From: Planctomyces sp. SH-PL62
Lineage (GTDB): Bacteria > Planctomycetota > Planctomycetia > Planctomycetales > Planctomycetaceae
Direction: 5' to 3'
Length of the DNA stretch: 47,735 nt
Assembly (NCBI GenBank): GCA_945905295.1
Contig: CAMDPX010000026.1
Coordinates: 1-47,735 of the forward strand
Part shown: positions 1 to 9,500 of the stretch, piece by piece
Layout: each line of letters begins with the position of its first letter
How positions within the stretch are numbered: position 1 is the first letter of the stretch
The notes under the pieces: generated by a model
Databases searched by the model: none
What the model saw: the letters and a program-made list of their open reading frames with translations, nothing else
What the model was told of the DNA's origin: nothing
Translations under genes and position numbers: made by a program

Positions 1-2282
1 GGGCTTTCGACGATCGCTTGGCCGAAATGGAATTGCCAGATGCGATTCGCGATCGAACGCCACGTCGTCGGGTGATCGGGGCGCGTGATCCATTTCGCGA
101 GAGCGGCTCGGCGGTCCCCTTCGCGATGCTCAGCCGGCAGCGAGAACTCGACCGGGACGTCTTTCAGAATCGGCAAGACTCCTGGCTTCGCGACCCCGCG
201 CGGTTGCAGCACGTTGCCGCGATGCAGGACTTGCACATCTCGCGGTTTGCCCTTGGTCGGTTGAAATCCGCCAGACGGCTCGAAGTCCGTCGCGGCGGCG
301 AGAACCATGCGGCCTTGAGGCAACGACGCGAGTTGTTGCTGCGCGGCTTTCAGGTCTTTGTCCAATTGCTCGCGGCGAGTCCGTCGTTCCGGCGTATTGA
401 TGCGGTCCAGAATCGCCTGATGTTGTTTCTGTATCTCAGCGAGTTGCGTGATCGCAGCGGTGTCTCCCGCTTGAGGCCAGATGCCGTCGGTCAAGTTCTT
501 CTTGCCCCACCGAGTCGGGGCTTCGATCGAGTCCAACGATGCGACTTCGGCCTTCAGCGCGGCGTTCTTGCCGTCAGCGGTCAGCACTTCGACTTCGGCC
601 AGCGCGAACATGAAGTCCTTCGTTCGTTCGCGCAGCTTCGGCACGGTGATGCGAACGAATCGAGCCTTCGTCCCTTTCGCGTTGATCGAAACCGGCACGA
701 GTCCGGGATTCGGAAAGTCCGTAGCCACAGGCGGCTCGCCAGTGGTTGGTGTTGCGTTGACGGAGATGACTGTTTGCGAATCGGGCACAGGCGAGCCGCC
801 TGTGGCTACGGTGAAACGCATCGGGAAACCGAAGCCTGCACCGATCCCGCCGAACTCGTCGTGGCAAGCGTGCAGCACGATGCGGTCGATCTCGACGACC
901 TGGCCGAGATCAATCTGCACCCACTTCGCCTTGTCGGGCGACGATTCAATCGCGCTGTGATAGCCGTACTCCGGCTTCTTCACGAGTGGCTGGGCTTTCG
1001 GCGTCAGCTCGCGAATCTCTTTCTCCAGCCGAGCGAACTCATCGCCGCCGGCAGTGCGAATCTCGGCATCCAGTGTCCCGATCTTCGATTGCAGGTCGCG
1101 CTGTTTTGCCAGCAGATCGCGGCGCTGCTGTTCGATCGACGGGTCGAGATCGTAGGGCCGTTCGGCACGATCGACGGCCGCGAAGACGGATTGCAGGCCG
1201 TAGTAATGCTGCTGCGTGAACGGGTCGAACTTGTGGTTGTGGCACTGAGCACACTGAATCGTCACGCTGCAAAACGTGTTGAGCGTCGCCGTGACCATCT
1301 CGTCCCGGTCGTTGTGCCGAGCCACTTTGCCGTCGATCTTCGATTCGGGAACCTCGACGTGCCCGATGAAATCCCACGGCCCGGCAGCGATGAAGCCGAG
1401 TCCGAGAATTCCGTCGGGAGTGCCGGGATACAACACGTCACCCGCAATCTGCTCTTTGACGAACCGGGCATACGGCTTGTCTTCATTGAACGAGCGAATG
1501 ACGTAATCGCGATACGGCCAGGCATTCGGCCGGAGCTTGTCCTTGTCATAGCCGCAGGTGTCGGCGTACCGCGCGACGTCGAGCCAATGTCGCCCCCAGC
1601 GCTCGCCGTAATGCGGCGACGCCAGCAGCCGATCGACAAGCCGCTCGTACGCGGCCGGATCGGGATCGTTCACAAACTCATCGATCTCATCCGGCCTCGG
1701 CGGTAATCCGGTGAGGTCATAAGTCAGACGCCGGATCAGCGTGCGACGGTCGGATTCGGGGGACGGAGTCAGTTTCATCTCATGCTGTTTGGCGAGAATG
1801 AACGCATCGACGGGATTCCGGATTTCAAATTTGAGATTTGAGATTTGAGATTTGAGACTTCCGACGTCCGGCACTGCCAGCCGCACGACCGGCTGGAAAG
1901 ACCACCAGTCGGTGTTCGTGACGACCGGATCCTCGATCCGAAATCCGTCCGGCCATTTCGCTCCGCCAGCAATCCACTGCTCGATCGCAGCGACTTCTTC
2001 GGATTTGAGTGGCTCGCCGTTCTTCGGCATTGCCGGGCGTTTGCCGTCTTGTGATTTCAAGACGGTGAGCAAGTGACTGTCGCTCGGTTTTCCGGGCTCG
2101 ACGAATCCGCTCTTGGATAACTCGTCGGTGGTTTGCAGCGCGAAGCTGCCTTTGTGATCGACGGAGTTGTGGCAACTCAGGCAGCGTTTCTGAATGACCG
2201 GGACGACACGGTCGCGAAACACGTCGTCGGCTTGCGCGGCGAGATTGAGAAATAAGACGAACAGAACCGCGCGGACTGACAT
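1..2282 (-). CDS. Secreted DUF1549/DUF1553 (PSD1-type) cytochrome-like protein, 3' end outside window
   Basis: Partial gene whose C-terminus lies beyond the window start. The N-terminus has a short signal peptide ending near AAQA, then a heme-type CLSCH motif about 35 residues in, as in planctomycetal cytochrome C-like domains. The DUF1549 signature CAQCHNHKFDP follows in the middle, then a discoidin/F5-8-like sugar-binding segment and the start of DUF1553. In this family the protein is exported and is usually encoded with a DUF1501 partner, here at 4036-5487. The substrate is unknown; a role in polysaccharide use is often proposed but is inference. Two repeats are translated inside it: the TTGAGAT repeat at 1821-1860 and a palindrome at 719-811. 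Start chosen at the ATG directly before the signal peptide. The plus strand here is open for 562 codons, but that reading has no family features. Confidence 0.9.
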   Translation of the reverse strand, partial: MSVRAVLFVLFLNLAAQADDVFRDRVVPVIQKRCLSCHNSVDHKGSFALQTTDELSKSGFVEPGKPSDSHLLTVLKSQDGKRPAMPKNGEPLKSEEVAAIEQWIAGGAKWPDGFRIEDPVVTNTDWWSFQPVVRLAVPDVGSLKSQISNLKFEIRNPVDAFILAKQHEMKLTPSPESDRRTLIRRLTYDLTGLPPRPDEIDEFVNDPDPAAYERLVDRLLASPHYGERWGRHWLDVARYADTCGYDKDKLRPNAWPYRDYVIRSFNEDKPYARFVKEQIAGDVLYPGTPDGILGLGFIAAGPWDFIGHVEVPESKIDGKVARHNDRDEMVTATLNTFCSVTIQCAQCHNHKFDPFTQQHYYGLQSVFAAVDRAERPYDLDPSIEQQRRDLLAKQRDLQSKIGTLDAEIRTAGGDEFARLEKEIRELTPKAQPLVKKPEYGYHSAIESSPDKAKWVQIDLGQVVEIDRIVLHACHDEFGGIGAGFGFPMRFTVATGGSPVPDSQTVISVNATPTTGEPPVATDFPNPGLVPVSINAKGTKARFVRITVPKLRERTKDFMFALAEVEVLTADGKNAALKAEVASLDSIEAPTRWGKKNLTDGIWPQAGDTAAITQLAEIQKQHQAILDRINTPERRTRREQLDKDLKAAQQQLASLPQGRMVLAAATDFEPSGGFQPTKGKPRDVQVLHRGNVLQPRGVAKPGVLPILKDVPVEFSLPAEHREGDRRAALAKWITRPDHPTTWRSIANRIWQFHFGQAIVES
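719..811. repeat. Palindromic element, family A, inside a CDS
   Basis: Arms CCGTAGCCACAGGCGGCTCG and its inverse (ending GTGGCTACGG) flank about 40 bases. Each arm contains its own small hairpin (ACAGGCG/CGCCTGT type). It is read in frame in the DUF1549/DUF1553 gene as TGGSPV ... TGEPPV. A half copy lies at 5514-5537. Confidence 0.8.
1821..1860. repeat. TTGAGAT short tandem repeat inside a CDS
   Basis: Four near-identical 7-9 base units of TTTGAGA type. On the minus strand they encode SLKSQISNLKSQIS-like residues between the cytochrome-like N-terminus and DUF1549. A related stretch sits in frame in asnB at 19194-19232. Confidence 0.75.
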
Positions 2283-2310
2283 GATCGGTCGAGCGTGTTG
2301 TGCGGTCCTT

Positions 2311-2332
2311 GGTTGGGCAGGAATGCCCAACC
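2311..2332. repeat. Short palindrome upstream of the DUF1549/DUF1553 gene
   Basis: GTTGGGCA / TGCCCAAC arms with a 4-base loop in the 5' leader of the gene starting at 2282. It is a single hairpin, the building block of the larger two-arm elements in this window. Confidence 0.6.
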
Positions 2333-2356
2333 TACGAACTGCGAGGGTTCGCCACG

Positions 2357-3232
2357 TCATTTCTTGCCTTTGTTGTTCGGCTTCTTGTTGTTCTTGTTGT
2401 TCTTGTTGTCGTTGGCCTTGTCGGCGGCTTCGGCCTGTTTGACCTGCTGTTGCTCGCGAGCCAGCTTGGCGGCGTCGGCGGCGATCTTGTCGCGGATGCG
2501 TTGCATCTTTTGGCCGGCGACTTCCGTGGCATCGGCGGCGGCTCGCATGGTTTGCAGAGCGGATTTGATCTCCGGATCGGCGTCGATCAGGTTGCGAAGT
2601 TTTGCTCGGAGTTGATTCACGCGGTCTTGAGCGTCCGCGAGTTTGGCTCGCGCAGTTTTCGCGGAGGAGTCCCCTTCAAGCGTGATCTGTTCGAGTTCGT
2701 TGGTCGCCAATTTGTCTTTGCTGGCCTGAGCGATCTCTTTGCGTTTCGCGTCAGCCGAGAGTCCCTCGTCCGCGCGGATTGCCTTCAATCGTGCTTCGGC
2801 TTCGGCCACCTTCTTCTCGGCGGCTTGATACTCGGGCTTGGCCTTGAGCGCCGTCAGCACGGGGGCAGCGGCCTCGTCATACTTTTTCTTGGCGGCGTCC
2901 TGTTCGGCCAGCGCCTTGTCGATGCCGGAGGTTTTTTCGTGCTTGGCCTCAATCCGCTTACGAGCCTCGTCCAATTTTTGGCGAGCGGCTTTCTCCTTGC
3001 CTTCGGTCTCGGCCAGCGCCTTCCGAGCGTCCTGCAAGTCTTTCTGATCGTCCTTCAATTTGTCTTGTGCCTGTTTGACGTCCTCTTTCTCGTTCTTGAT
3101 CTTCTGGTCGTCCTTCTTTTCCTGCGCAGCGTTGTTCTTGTTCTTGTTGTTCTTGTTGTCGGCCAGAGCGAAGGATGACAGCAGCGACAGGACCAACATC
3201 AGGCTCGATGCGTAATGCAGCCGATGAATCAT
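2357..3232 (-). CDS. Secreted Lys/Ala/Glu-rich coiled-coil protein
   Basis: 291 residues. A signal peptide (residues 1-23, ending FALA) is followed by an Asn/Lys-rich stretch (NKNNKNKNN). Next comes a long charged helix with heptad-like KDDQKxLQDARK spacing over most of the length, and a low-complexity Asn/Lys tail (NNKNNKNNKK). No enzyme domain is visible. The start is the second ATG of the frame (MIHRLHY), preceded by GGGAG at good spacing. It lies between the DUF1549/DUF1553 and DUF4058 genes on the same strand, so co-transcription is likely. A periplasmic spacer or surface protein is the most one can suggest. The Asn/Lys ends are coded by TTGTTGTTC-type repeats that could slip. Confidence 0.75.
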   Translation of the reverse strand: MIHRLHYASSLMLVLSLLSSFALADNKNNKNKNNAAQEKKDDQKIKNEKEDVKQAQDKLKDDQKDLQDARKALAETEGKEKAARQKLDEARKRIEAKHEKTSGIDKALAEQDAAKKKYDEAAAPVLTALKAKPEYQAAEKKVAEAEARLKAIRADEGLSADAKRKEIAQASKDKLATNELEQITLEGDSSAKTARAKLADAQDRVNQLRAKLRNLIDADPEIKSALQTMRAAADATEVAGQKMQRIRDKIAADAAKLAREQQQVKQAEAADKANDNKNNKNNKKPNNKGKK

Positions 3233-3280
3233 GAGGAAATCTCCCATCAACGATTTTCTTGGGAACGATGACAACGTTGA

Positions 3281-3994
3281 TCAGCCACCGGCGACAAGTC
3301 GCTCCCACGGATTGAACTCACAGGCTTGGCGGAATGCTACGGACAGATCAACGATGACTTGGCGAGTGGGTTCGATGGGCCAAGTCACTGTTGGAAGCGG
3401 GTCAGAGTTGTTCCAACCCCAACCTCGGTAACGACGGCGATCCGCATCATGGCAGACCGACCAAGCATTGCGATCGTACTCGGCGAGCCGTTCGGTGGCG
3501 TGCGGAACAAATCGATCTCCGCGTTGCAGCGCGTCGATCTCCAGCAGATTCACTCCCGCGTCTAAGTCGTGCTCACGCTTTCGCAGGTACTTGGACTTTT
3601 CCAACTCACCGAAGACCCCTTTGTAGGTGGGCGAGAGCAGCTCCGCAGCAGCCACGACCTGATTGTCCGGTACTCGTCGAATGACCAAACGGTATTGATG
3701 AAACAGCTCGCAAGGTTCATCCACTTCGACGACCGCCATCGTCGGCTGTCCAAAGCGGCTCATCGTGGTCAGGACTGGCTCCGACCGAGCGACCGCCAAA
3801 TCCGGAGCAACGGGAGTCAAGCGTTCGTTGTCGGACGGAGCAATCAACACCGCTTCCGATTCGACGAAGACCGAGAACTCTGCCGGCAGTTGCGGACGAA
3901 TCAATCCGCGAATCTGCAACAGCCAATCCTTGTGAAAGTACGCCCACAAGCGACCGGCTTCGATGCGTTCCAGCAGTTGATTGGCAGGGTGCAT
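3281..3994 (-). CDS. DUF4058 family protein
   Basis: 237 residues, no signal peptide. The sequence matches the DUF4058 pattern as I know it: an N-terminal FHKDWLLQIRGLI segment, then a VVEVDEPCE strand with a following ELLSPTYKG motif (the usual family form is E(L/V)LSPxNK), and HDLDAGVNLLEIDALQRGDR near the middle. The family is frequent in planctomycetes and cyanobacteria and is uncharacterised, with a nuclease-like fold suspected. The open frame runs upstream to 4561 inside the DUF1501 gene, but the family-like sequence begins at MHPANQLLE, so the ATG at 3994 is taken. It starts 41 bases after the DUF1501 stop, consistent with one operon. Confidence 0.8.
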   Translation of the reverse strand: MHPANQLLERIEAGRLWAYFHKDWLLQIRGLIRPQLPAEFSVFVESEAVLIAPSDNERLTPVAPDLAVARSEPVLTTMSRFGQPTMAVVEVDEPCELFHQYRLVIRRVPDNQVVAAAELLSPTYKGVFGELEKSKYLRKREHDLDAGVNLLEIDALQRGDRFVPHATERLAEYDRNAWSVCHDADRRRYRGWGWNNSDPLPTVTWPIEPTRQVIVDLSVAFRQACEFNPWERLVAGG

Positions 3995-4035
3995 TGTGGA
4001 TTCCACGTCTTTCGCCCACGCCGATGGCGTTGGGG

Positions 4036-5487
4036 TTAAACGACCTCTTCGATGACGTGGCCGTGGTCGAGGACGAACATTGGGCGGCCTTCTTTGTTGG
4101 CGACGCGCGATTCTTGATCGATTCCCAGCGAGTGATAAATCGTGGCCGCGATGTCGGCGGGGCCGAAGTGTTTCGTGATCGGATAGGCGGCTTGCTTGTC
4201 GCTGGCTCCGACGACCTGACCGACCTTCGTGCCGGCTCCGGTAAAGAAGATCGAGCCGCACGCGCCCCAATGATCTCGGCCGCCGTCTTTGTTGATCTTG
4301 GGCGTGCGACCGAACTCGGTGAGGAAGACGACCAGCGTGTCGTCGAGCAATCCGCGTTGCTTGAGATCGCTGATGAGCGCGGCGAACGCCTTGTCCATGC
4401 CAGCGACGTGATAGCCGCGCATCGCCATCTGGCTGATGTGCGGGAATTTCTGTTCGGGCACGTTGTGGTTGTCCCAGAGGTTGCCGTAGTCCGGGTCGTA
4501 GCCGTAATCGACCATGATGAATCGCGCGCCGGCTTCGACGAGCCGCGAAGCCATCAGGCATCGACCGCCGATCTTCGTGCGGCCGTAGGCGTCGCGCACG
4601 GCATCCGGTTCTTTGCGGATATCGAACGCGTCGCGAATTTTGCTGGAGGTCAGCAGGCCGAGCGCACTGTTGAAGTTGCCGTCCACCGCTTCGGCCAGTC
4701 GCTGTTGCTCGATGCTGCGCTGAGCTTGATCAAAGGTCTGCCGCAGAGCGACTCGGCGATCGAGTCGCGTGAGCGAAACGCCTTCCGGCATGTCGAGCAT
4801 CTTGGGACGCAGGTCTTCATCGCTGACCGGCGACGGGTTTGCCGATTTCTCACCGACCGTGAAGTCGGGCTGTTCCGGCTGCCCGCCGACGCAGAACGGA
4901 GCGTAGTGGTCTCCCAACCAACCGCCGACGAACAAGGGATATGGCGGCGGGCCCGGCCGAGTGATCCCCGGCACCGCGATGTAACCGGGCAAGCCATTTC
5001 GCGAGCCTTGCAGATGCCACACGAGCGCCCCGATGTTCGGCTCGGAGAAGAGCTGCGCCATCGTGACCTTGCGGCCGGAGAGCGTGTAAGCCTGGCTCAG
5101 CAGATGATCGTTGCTGTCGTGCGAGAAGCTGCGGACGATGGCCAGTTGATCGGCGATCTTCGCGAGGTTCGGGCACGCTTCGGCAAATTGCACGCCTGGA
5201 AGTTTCGTGTCGATCGCCGCCAGCGTTCCGCGAATCTCTTCGGGAGCTTCTGGTTTTGGATCGAACGATTCCAAATGAGTAACTCCTCCGCCCATCCAGA
5301 GGTAGACGACCGACTTGGCTTTGCCGAAGCTGGCGGCGCGAGTTTCATTGGCTGATGCAACGCTTCCCAATGCCGCGGGAACGAGAGTCGCGGCCACGCT
5401 GACGGAGCCGACACGCAAGACATCGCGGCGATTGACCAGCGAGTTTCCGGGGCCGAACAGCGGATCGAGGCGGGAAAGTTGTGGCAT
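4036..5487 (-). CDS. DUF1501 family secreted protein (sulfatase-like fold)
   Basis: 483 residues. A twin-arginine-like leader (NRRDVLRVGS, residues 19-28) precedes a hydrophobic segment, pointing to Tat export. The body has DUF1501 hallmarks: VYLWMGGGVTHLESFDPKPE, the SFSHDSNDH region, AGARFIMVDYGYDPDYGNLWDNH, VVFLTEFGRTPKIN and GRDHWGACGS. These carry the Asp/His ligands expected of an alkaline phosphatase/sulfatase-like fold. The pairing with a DUF1549/DUF1553 protein is a planctomycetal hallmark; the job of the pair is not established. It is the first gene of a likely minus-strand run of four. A long plus-strand open frame opposite is a codon-bias shadow. Confidence 0.92.
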   Translation of the reverse strand: MPQLSRLDPLFGPGNSLVNRRDVLRVGSVSVAATLVPAALGSVASANETRAASFGKAKSVVYLWMGGGVTHLESFDPKPEAPEEIRGTLAAIDTKLPGVQFAEACPNLAKIADQLAIVRSFSHDSNDHLLSQAYTLSGRKVTMAQLFSEPNIGALVWHLQGSRNGLPGYIAVPGITRPGPPPYPLFVGGWLGDHYAPFCVGGQPEQPDFTVGEKSANPSPVSDEDLRPKMLDMPEGVSLTRLDRRVALRQTFDQAQRSIEQQRLAEAVDGNFNSALGLLTSSKIRDAFDIRKEPDAVRDAYGRTKIGGRCLMASRLVEAGARFIMVDYGYDPDYGNLWDNHNVPEQKFPHISQMAMRGYHVAGMDKAFAALISDLKQRGLLDDTLVVFLTEFGRTPKINKDGGRDHWGACGSIFFTGAGTKVGQVVGASDKQAAYPITKHFGPADIAATIYHSLGIDQESRVANKEGRPMFVLDHGHVIEEVV

Positions 5488-5513
5488 AGCGTTGAGACCT
5501 CATCGGGCGGATG

Positions 5514-5537
5514 ACAGGCGAGCCGCCTGTGCTACGG
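5514..5537. repeat. Half copy of palindromic family A
   Basis: ACAGGCG followed by AGCCGCCTGTGCTACGG matches one arm of the 719-811 element and still folds as a mini-hairpin. It lies upstream of the DUF1501 gene, outside any CDS. Confidence 0.6.
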
Positions 5538-5614
5538 AAGATCGGCCATTGTGGCGGTGCGGCATTATGTCGCGTGAAACTCGGACCGGGCAAGCGGCAA
5601 AGATCCGATGAAGA

Positions 5615-5694
5615 GTCAGGCGAGCGGGGCGGCGTCAGCCCCCCGGTGCATTCATCACAGAACCGGGGGGCTGACGCCGCCCCGCTCGCCTGAC
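5615..5694. repeat. Large perfect palindrome, family B
   Basis: Two 33-base arms (beginning GTCAGGCGAGCGGGGCGGCG, ending with its inverse) are perfectly complementary around a 14-base loop. It sits between the DUF1501 and SGNH genes. A close relative lies at 26731-26806. Confidence 0.9.
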
Positions 5695-5712
5695 CGTCTC
5701 ACGAATGTGGTT

Positions 5713-6450
5713 CTACTTCTCGCCCATCAACTCCTTGAGCTTCGGCTCGGTCGCCTGCGCCCAGGTCGTGTAGCTCTTTTCGTTGAGGTGCAGCAGGTCG
5801 GGCATGACCTCTTTCGAGAGCGTGCCGTCTTCGTTCAAGAACTTGCCGCTGATGTCGAGGTAGTGGACCATCTCACCATCAGCCAGCTTGGCGATTTTCT
5901 CGTTCGCTCCGATGTTGACCTTGCGCTTGGCGTCATTGGCATCCGCCCCACGCGGGAAGATCGCCAACACCAGGATCTTGGTCTTCGGCAGTTTCGTGCG
6001 CAGCTTCTTGACGATCGCCTCGACCCCTTCGGCAATCTGGTCCGACGTATTCGTCCCGGAGTTGTTCGTGCCGATCATCAGCACGGCCGCCTTCGGAGAA
6101 ATGCCTTCGACATTGCCGTTGTCCAGCCGCCACAAGACGTGTTGAGTCCGGTCGCCGCCGATCCCCAGGTTCACGGCGTTGCGCGGCGCGTAGTACTTCT
6201 CCCACACGGCCTTGCCAGAACCTTCCCAGCCGTGCGTGATCGAGTCACCGATCAGCAACAGATCGACGTTTCCTTTCTTGACTCGTTCATTGAACGACTC
6301 GTGCCGTTTCATCCATGTCGCTTCGCGCGGCACGGGGACGATCGCATCGTTGGGCTTGTCTTGAGCCACCGAGATTGCGGCTGAGTTGGCCAGAGCGATC
6401 AATGTGGCAACCGCGAAACACCGAACCAAAAAACGATTACAGCGAAGCAT
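5713..6450 (-). CDS. Secreted SGNH/GDSL hydrolase
   Basis: 245 residues. Signal peptide (residues 1-29, ending SVAQ), then the SGNH blocks: IGDSITHGWEG with nucleophile Ser70, GGDRTQHVLWRL with the block II Gly, MIGTNNSG with the block III Asn, and DLLHLNEKSY carrying the C-terminal Asp/His. The pattern is close to PAF acetylhydrolase-like SGNH enzymes that deacetylate or de-esterify lipids or sugars; the true substrate is unknown. The start is the ATG with AAGGAG about 10 bases upstream. The open frame extends farther but only into the palindrome at 6482-6577. Its position between DUF1501 and the giant propeller protein suggests an extracytoplasmic degradation role (inference). Confidence 0.9.
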   Translation of the reverse strand: MLRCNRFLVRCFAVATLIALANSAAISVAQDKPNDAIVPVPREATWMKRHESFNERVKKGNVDLLLIGDSITHGWEGSGKAVWEKYYAPRNAVNLGIGGDRTQHVLWRLDNGNVEGISPKAAVLMIGTNNSGTNTSDQIAEGVEAIVKKLRTKLPKTKILVLAIFPRGADANDAKRKVNIGANEKIAKLADGEMVHYLDISGKFLNEDGTLSKEVMPDLLHLNEKSYTTWAQATEPKLKELMGEK

Positions 6451-6481
6451 GAGTGAATCTCCTTCAGGGGTGAGTGGCTCA

Positions 6482-6577
6482 GGGGTCGGGTGTGCGAATT
6501 TCAGAATTTGCCGCCAGCGTCTTTTCGACTTCCCAAACTGTTTGTCGGCAAATTCTGAAATTCGCACACCCGGCCCC
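6482..6577. repeat. Palindromic element, family C (GGGGTCGGG tips)
   Basis: 32-base arms starting GGGGTCGGGTGTGCGAATTT and ending with the inverse, one mismatch, about 32-base loop. It lies between the SGNH gene and the end of the giant propeller gene. Members at 31294-31396 and 45278-45377 share the tip but differ inside. Confidence 0.85.
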
Positions 6578-6591
6578 GCGTTCACCGAATC

Positions 6592-9500
6592 CTATCGACC
6601 GGCCGTTTGTTTTTCGCTGGTCAGGAACGAGATCAGGTCCACGAACTCATCGACGGTCAGCGTCTTCTCCAAACCGTCGGGCATGATGCTGCCTGCGTGA
6701 GCTTGCGACTCCTCGATGTCCGCCTTGAGCAGCGAGTGCTTCTTCCCCTGATTGTCGGCGAGCACCAATGCGTCCGCTGTCTCGGAGACCTTGAGCCCGC
6801 TGAGCACTCGGCCGTCTTGCATGGCGACCGTCTGCGATTGAAAGCCGGCGGCGATTGTGCGGCTGGGGTCCAGCAGTGATTCGATGATGTGGATGCGCGA
6901 GAAGCGACTGCCGATGCCGGTCAGTTCGGGACCGATTTTCTCACCTTGCTCGCCCAGTCGATGACACTTCAAGCAATTCGACTTTTCGACGGTGAGGAAC
7001 AGCTTCTTTCCGCGTTCAACGTTGCCCGTGCGCGACAACGCCGCTTCGATGAGCCGTTCGTGTTCCGCTTTGGAACTTTTTGTTCGGAACCGAGCGTGAA
7101 ATTCGGCGGCCGCATCGGGAGTGTTGCCAAGCTGAATGACCAACCGGTTCGTCCCTTTGGCCAACTCCACTTCGCAGCGATCGGAATCCGGCTGGAAGCG
7201 GTGCGGTTCGGCGCGAGTCAAAACCGATTTGCCGTTCAGCCACACACGCAGCGGAGCGTTGCTCGACAGCAAAAACTGAGCGCTGGCTGGATCGGAGACT
7301 TTGAACTCAGAAAAGGCCACCCACTCTCCATGAATCTTCCCGTCCGTGCGCAGTCGCGACTCGGGACCGACTCCGAACAGGTGAGTCCATTGCGCGGTCC
7401 CCGTGTCGGCGTTCTTCACGGATCGGGAGTCGTCTCCCAAAAACTCGACGACTGCGGATGCCGTGTTCGGTGGCAAGGGGCCGACAACGTCCCAAGCGGC
7501 CAGGATGCCGCTCGCTCCCTGAAGTTCGCGAACGGAGAGATCCAACTCCGTCTGTCGTTCGACGGTGAACCCTTCCCTCCGCGACCACGATGACAGCATT
7601 TGAATCGCCAAATTCAACACCTCGCTTGATGAGTTGCGCGTCGCGATCTTCGTGACGGCCTGGGCCTGGACGTCGTCCCCTTCGCCGAGTTCCGCGAGGC
7701 ATTTCAAAGCGCTGAGCTGTGTCGTTCGATCCGACAGTGAAGCGACGGCCAGCGGGACCACGCGCGGTTCGCGCAGTTGCCGCAAGGCGTCGAGACTCGC
7801 GCGACGGGCGTCCGGGTTCTCGTGGTCGTTGCGAGCCATTCGGATCAGGCCCGGAATCGCCGCGCTGACTTCGAGTTGCCCCGCTGCCGTCGCGGCGGCA
7901 CGGCGAACGTCTGAGTCTTTGTCGAAGAGGCCATCCACAATGGCGACACCTCCGTCGGCGACGTGCAGCAATCCAATGGTCTCGAACGCCGCCGCACGCG
8001 CTGCCGCAGAACTTGACCGAGTGCCTCCCTGTAGCACGAGCGAGAGCGTTTGACTGACCTCGTTCTTGGCAAGCCATGTTCCATCGGCGCGCCGCCCCAA
8101 TTCACGCAGCACGTCGGCCAGCAACTCATCGTTCGCAAGCGGCGTCGTCAGCGGCAGCAACCGTCCTTCGCGTCCCTCGCCGAGCGATTCGCACCACATC
8201 TTCAAGGCCGTTTGTCGCAAGCTCGTAAGCTGCCGAGCATCCATCATCAAAGCGTGCAGTGTGCCTCGCCGATCCTCGGCCGGGTGCGTTCGCAGGGCAT
8301 CGAGAACAGCGGAAATCTTCTCGGGATCGTCTTCGTCTTTGAGCCACGCCGACAGTGTCTCCAGCTTGGTCGGAATCTTCTCACGCTGCATTCGTTTGAG
8401 CACTTCCAATCGCACGGCCTTGTCCGAGTCGGCCAGCAGCCGATCCAAGGCTTGTTCGATCAACTCAGTCTTCTCCCATTCCACGGTGTTCGCCGGACGC
8501 GGTGCGGGACGGAAGCCCCAATAGACCCACTGAGCCGGCGGCTTCCGATGCACGCGACTCAAGAGGTCTGCGTACTCGCGCCGGCGAGTGGGGTCGGTTT
8601 CCGTTCGCAGTCGGCCTTCCAAACCATTGACGATCTCCGGGGCCGGTTGATTGGCGATCGCCCGTAGCGCGACTTCGCGCAACCCAAATAGACGGGGCGG
8701 TCTTAAGCTCGGATCTTGGCCGAGCGGAGGAGTTGGCGGTCGATGCGCACGGACTTCGAGCAAGCGCAACACTGCCGGCCAATCGCCACAGCGACGCAAC
8801 GCTTGTTGAGCGGCGTGTGCGGCCGCCGCGTTCATCCACCGGATGTTTTGCGACATCCAAAGTGGAGTCTCGGTCCACTTCATTCGCCCCAGTGCGATGA
8901 AGATCTCCAGTGGAGCGATCGTTGACCGCGTATGGTCAAGCCTGCCCAATCGCTTCGCGACATTCACAACCCCCGATCCGGAATCGAGCCGATGTTCAAC
9001 CAACACCGGATCATGCAAATCAGCCAACGCCCGAATGGCCTGCCGTTGAATGCGGACTTCTTCGTAGGACACAATTTCTTCGTGGGACATAGCGAGCTCG
9101 AACAACTCATCGGTTGCCCGCGAACCGAGCACATGCGCGAGAATCCACACGAAGTGCATGCGCCCTTGCAGATTGAGTTTCGCCTTTCGCAGCAACTGCA
9201 AAACACCGCCAGGATCATCACGGCCATGCCGCTCAATTTCGAGTTGAGCTTCCAGCCGTTCGTAGTAGCTGTCCGAGTTCAACCGCTTGGCCCAACCGGC
9301 GACGTCGTGGGGCACGTTTTCATCGTGCCCGGTTTTCACGGGCACGTTGGAAACGTGCCCCACATACTGCACTCGATAAATCCTCGCGCGGCCGCGCTTC
9401 GGACGTTGCCCGTCCGCCCAATCGGCGATCAGCATTGAGCCGTCGCGATCGACCACAAGGTCCGTCGGCTTGAAGCCGTAGGGGTCGTTCTCCGCACCAG

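Noticed and set aside
18-1706. 562-codon plus-strand open frame
   Set aside because: It lies opposite the DUF1549/DUF1553 gene, which has CLSCH and CAQCHNHK motifs; the plus frame is Arg-rich and shows no family features.
1821-1860. CRISPR-like array
   Set aside because: Units of 7-9 bases without spacers inside a coding gene; not a CRISPR array. No array was found elsewhere.
3281-4561. 426-codon version of the DUF4058 gene
   Set aside because: The extra N-terminal 189 codons overlap the DUF1501 gene and look Arg-rich and non-family; the start at 3994 gives a normal DUF4058 length.
3994-5355. 453-codon plus-strand open frame
   Set aside because: Antisense to the DUF1501 gene; a codon-bias shadow typical of GC-rich genomes.
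5615-5694. All palindromes as plain rho-independent terminators
   Set aside because: Most lack a T-run, some lie upstream of genes or inside coding regions, and families recur with conserved arms, so a terminator role alone does not explain them. Only 20675-20734 was kept as a terminator candidate.
6451-6585. N-terminal extension of the SGNH hydrolase frame
   Set aside because: It is translation of the palindrome at 6482-6577; a good AAGGAG and signal peptide start at 6450.
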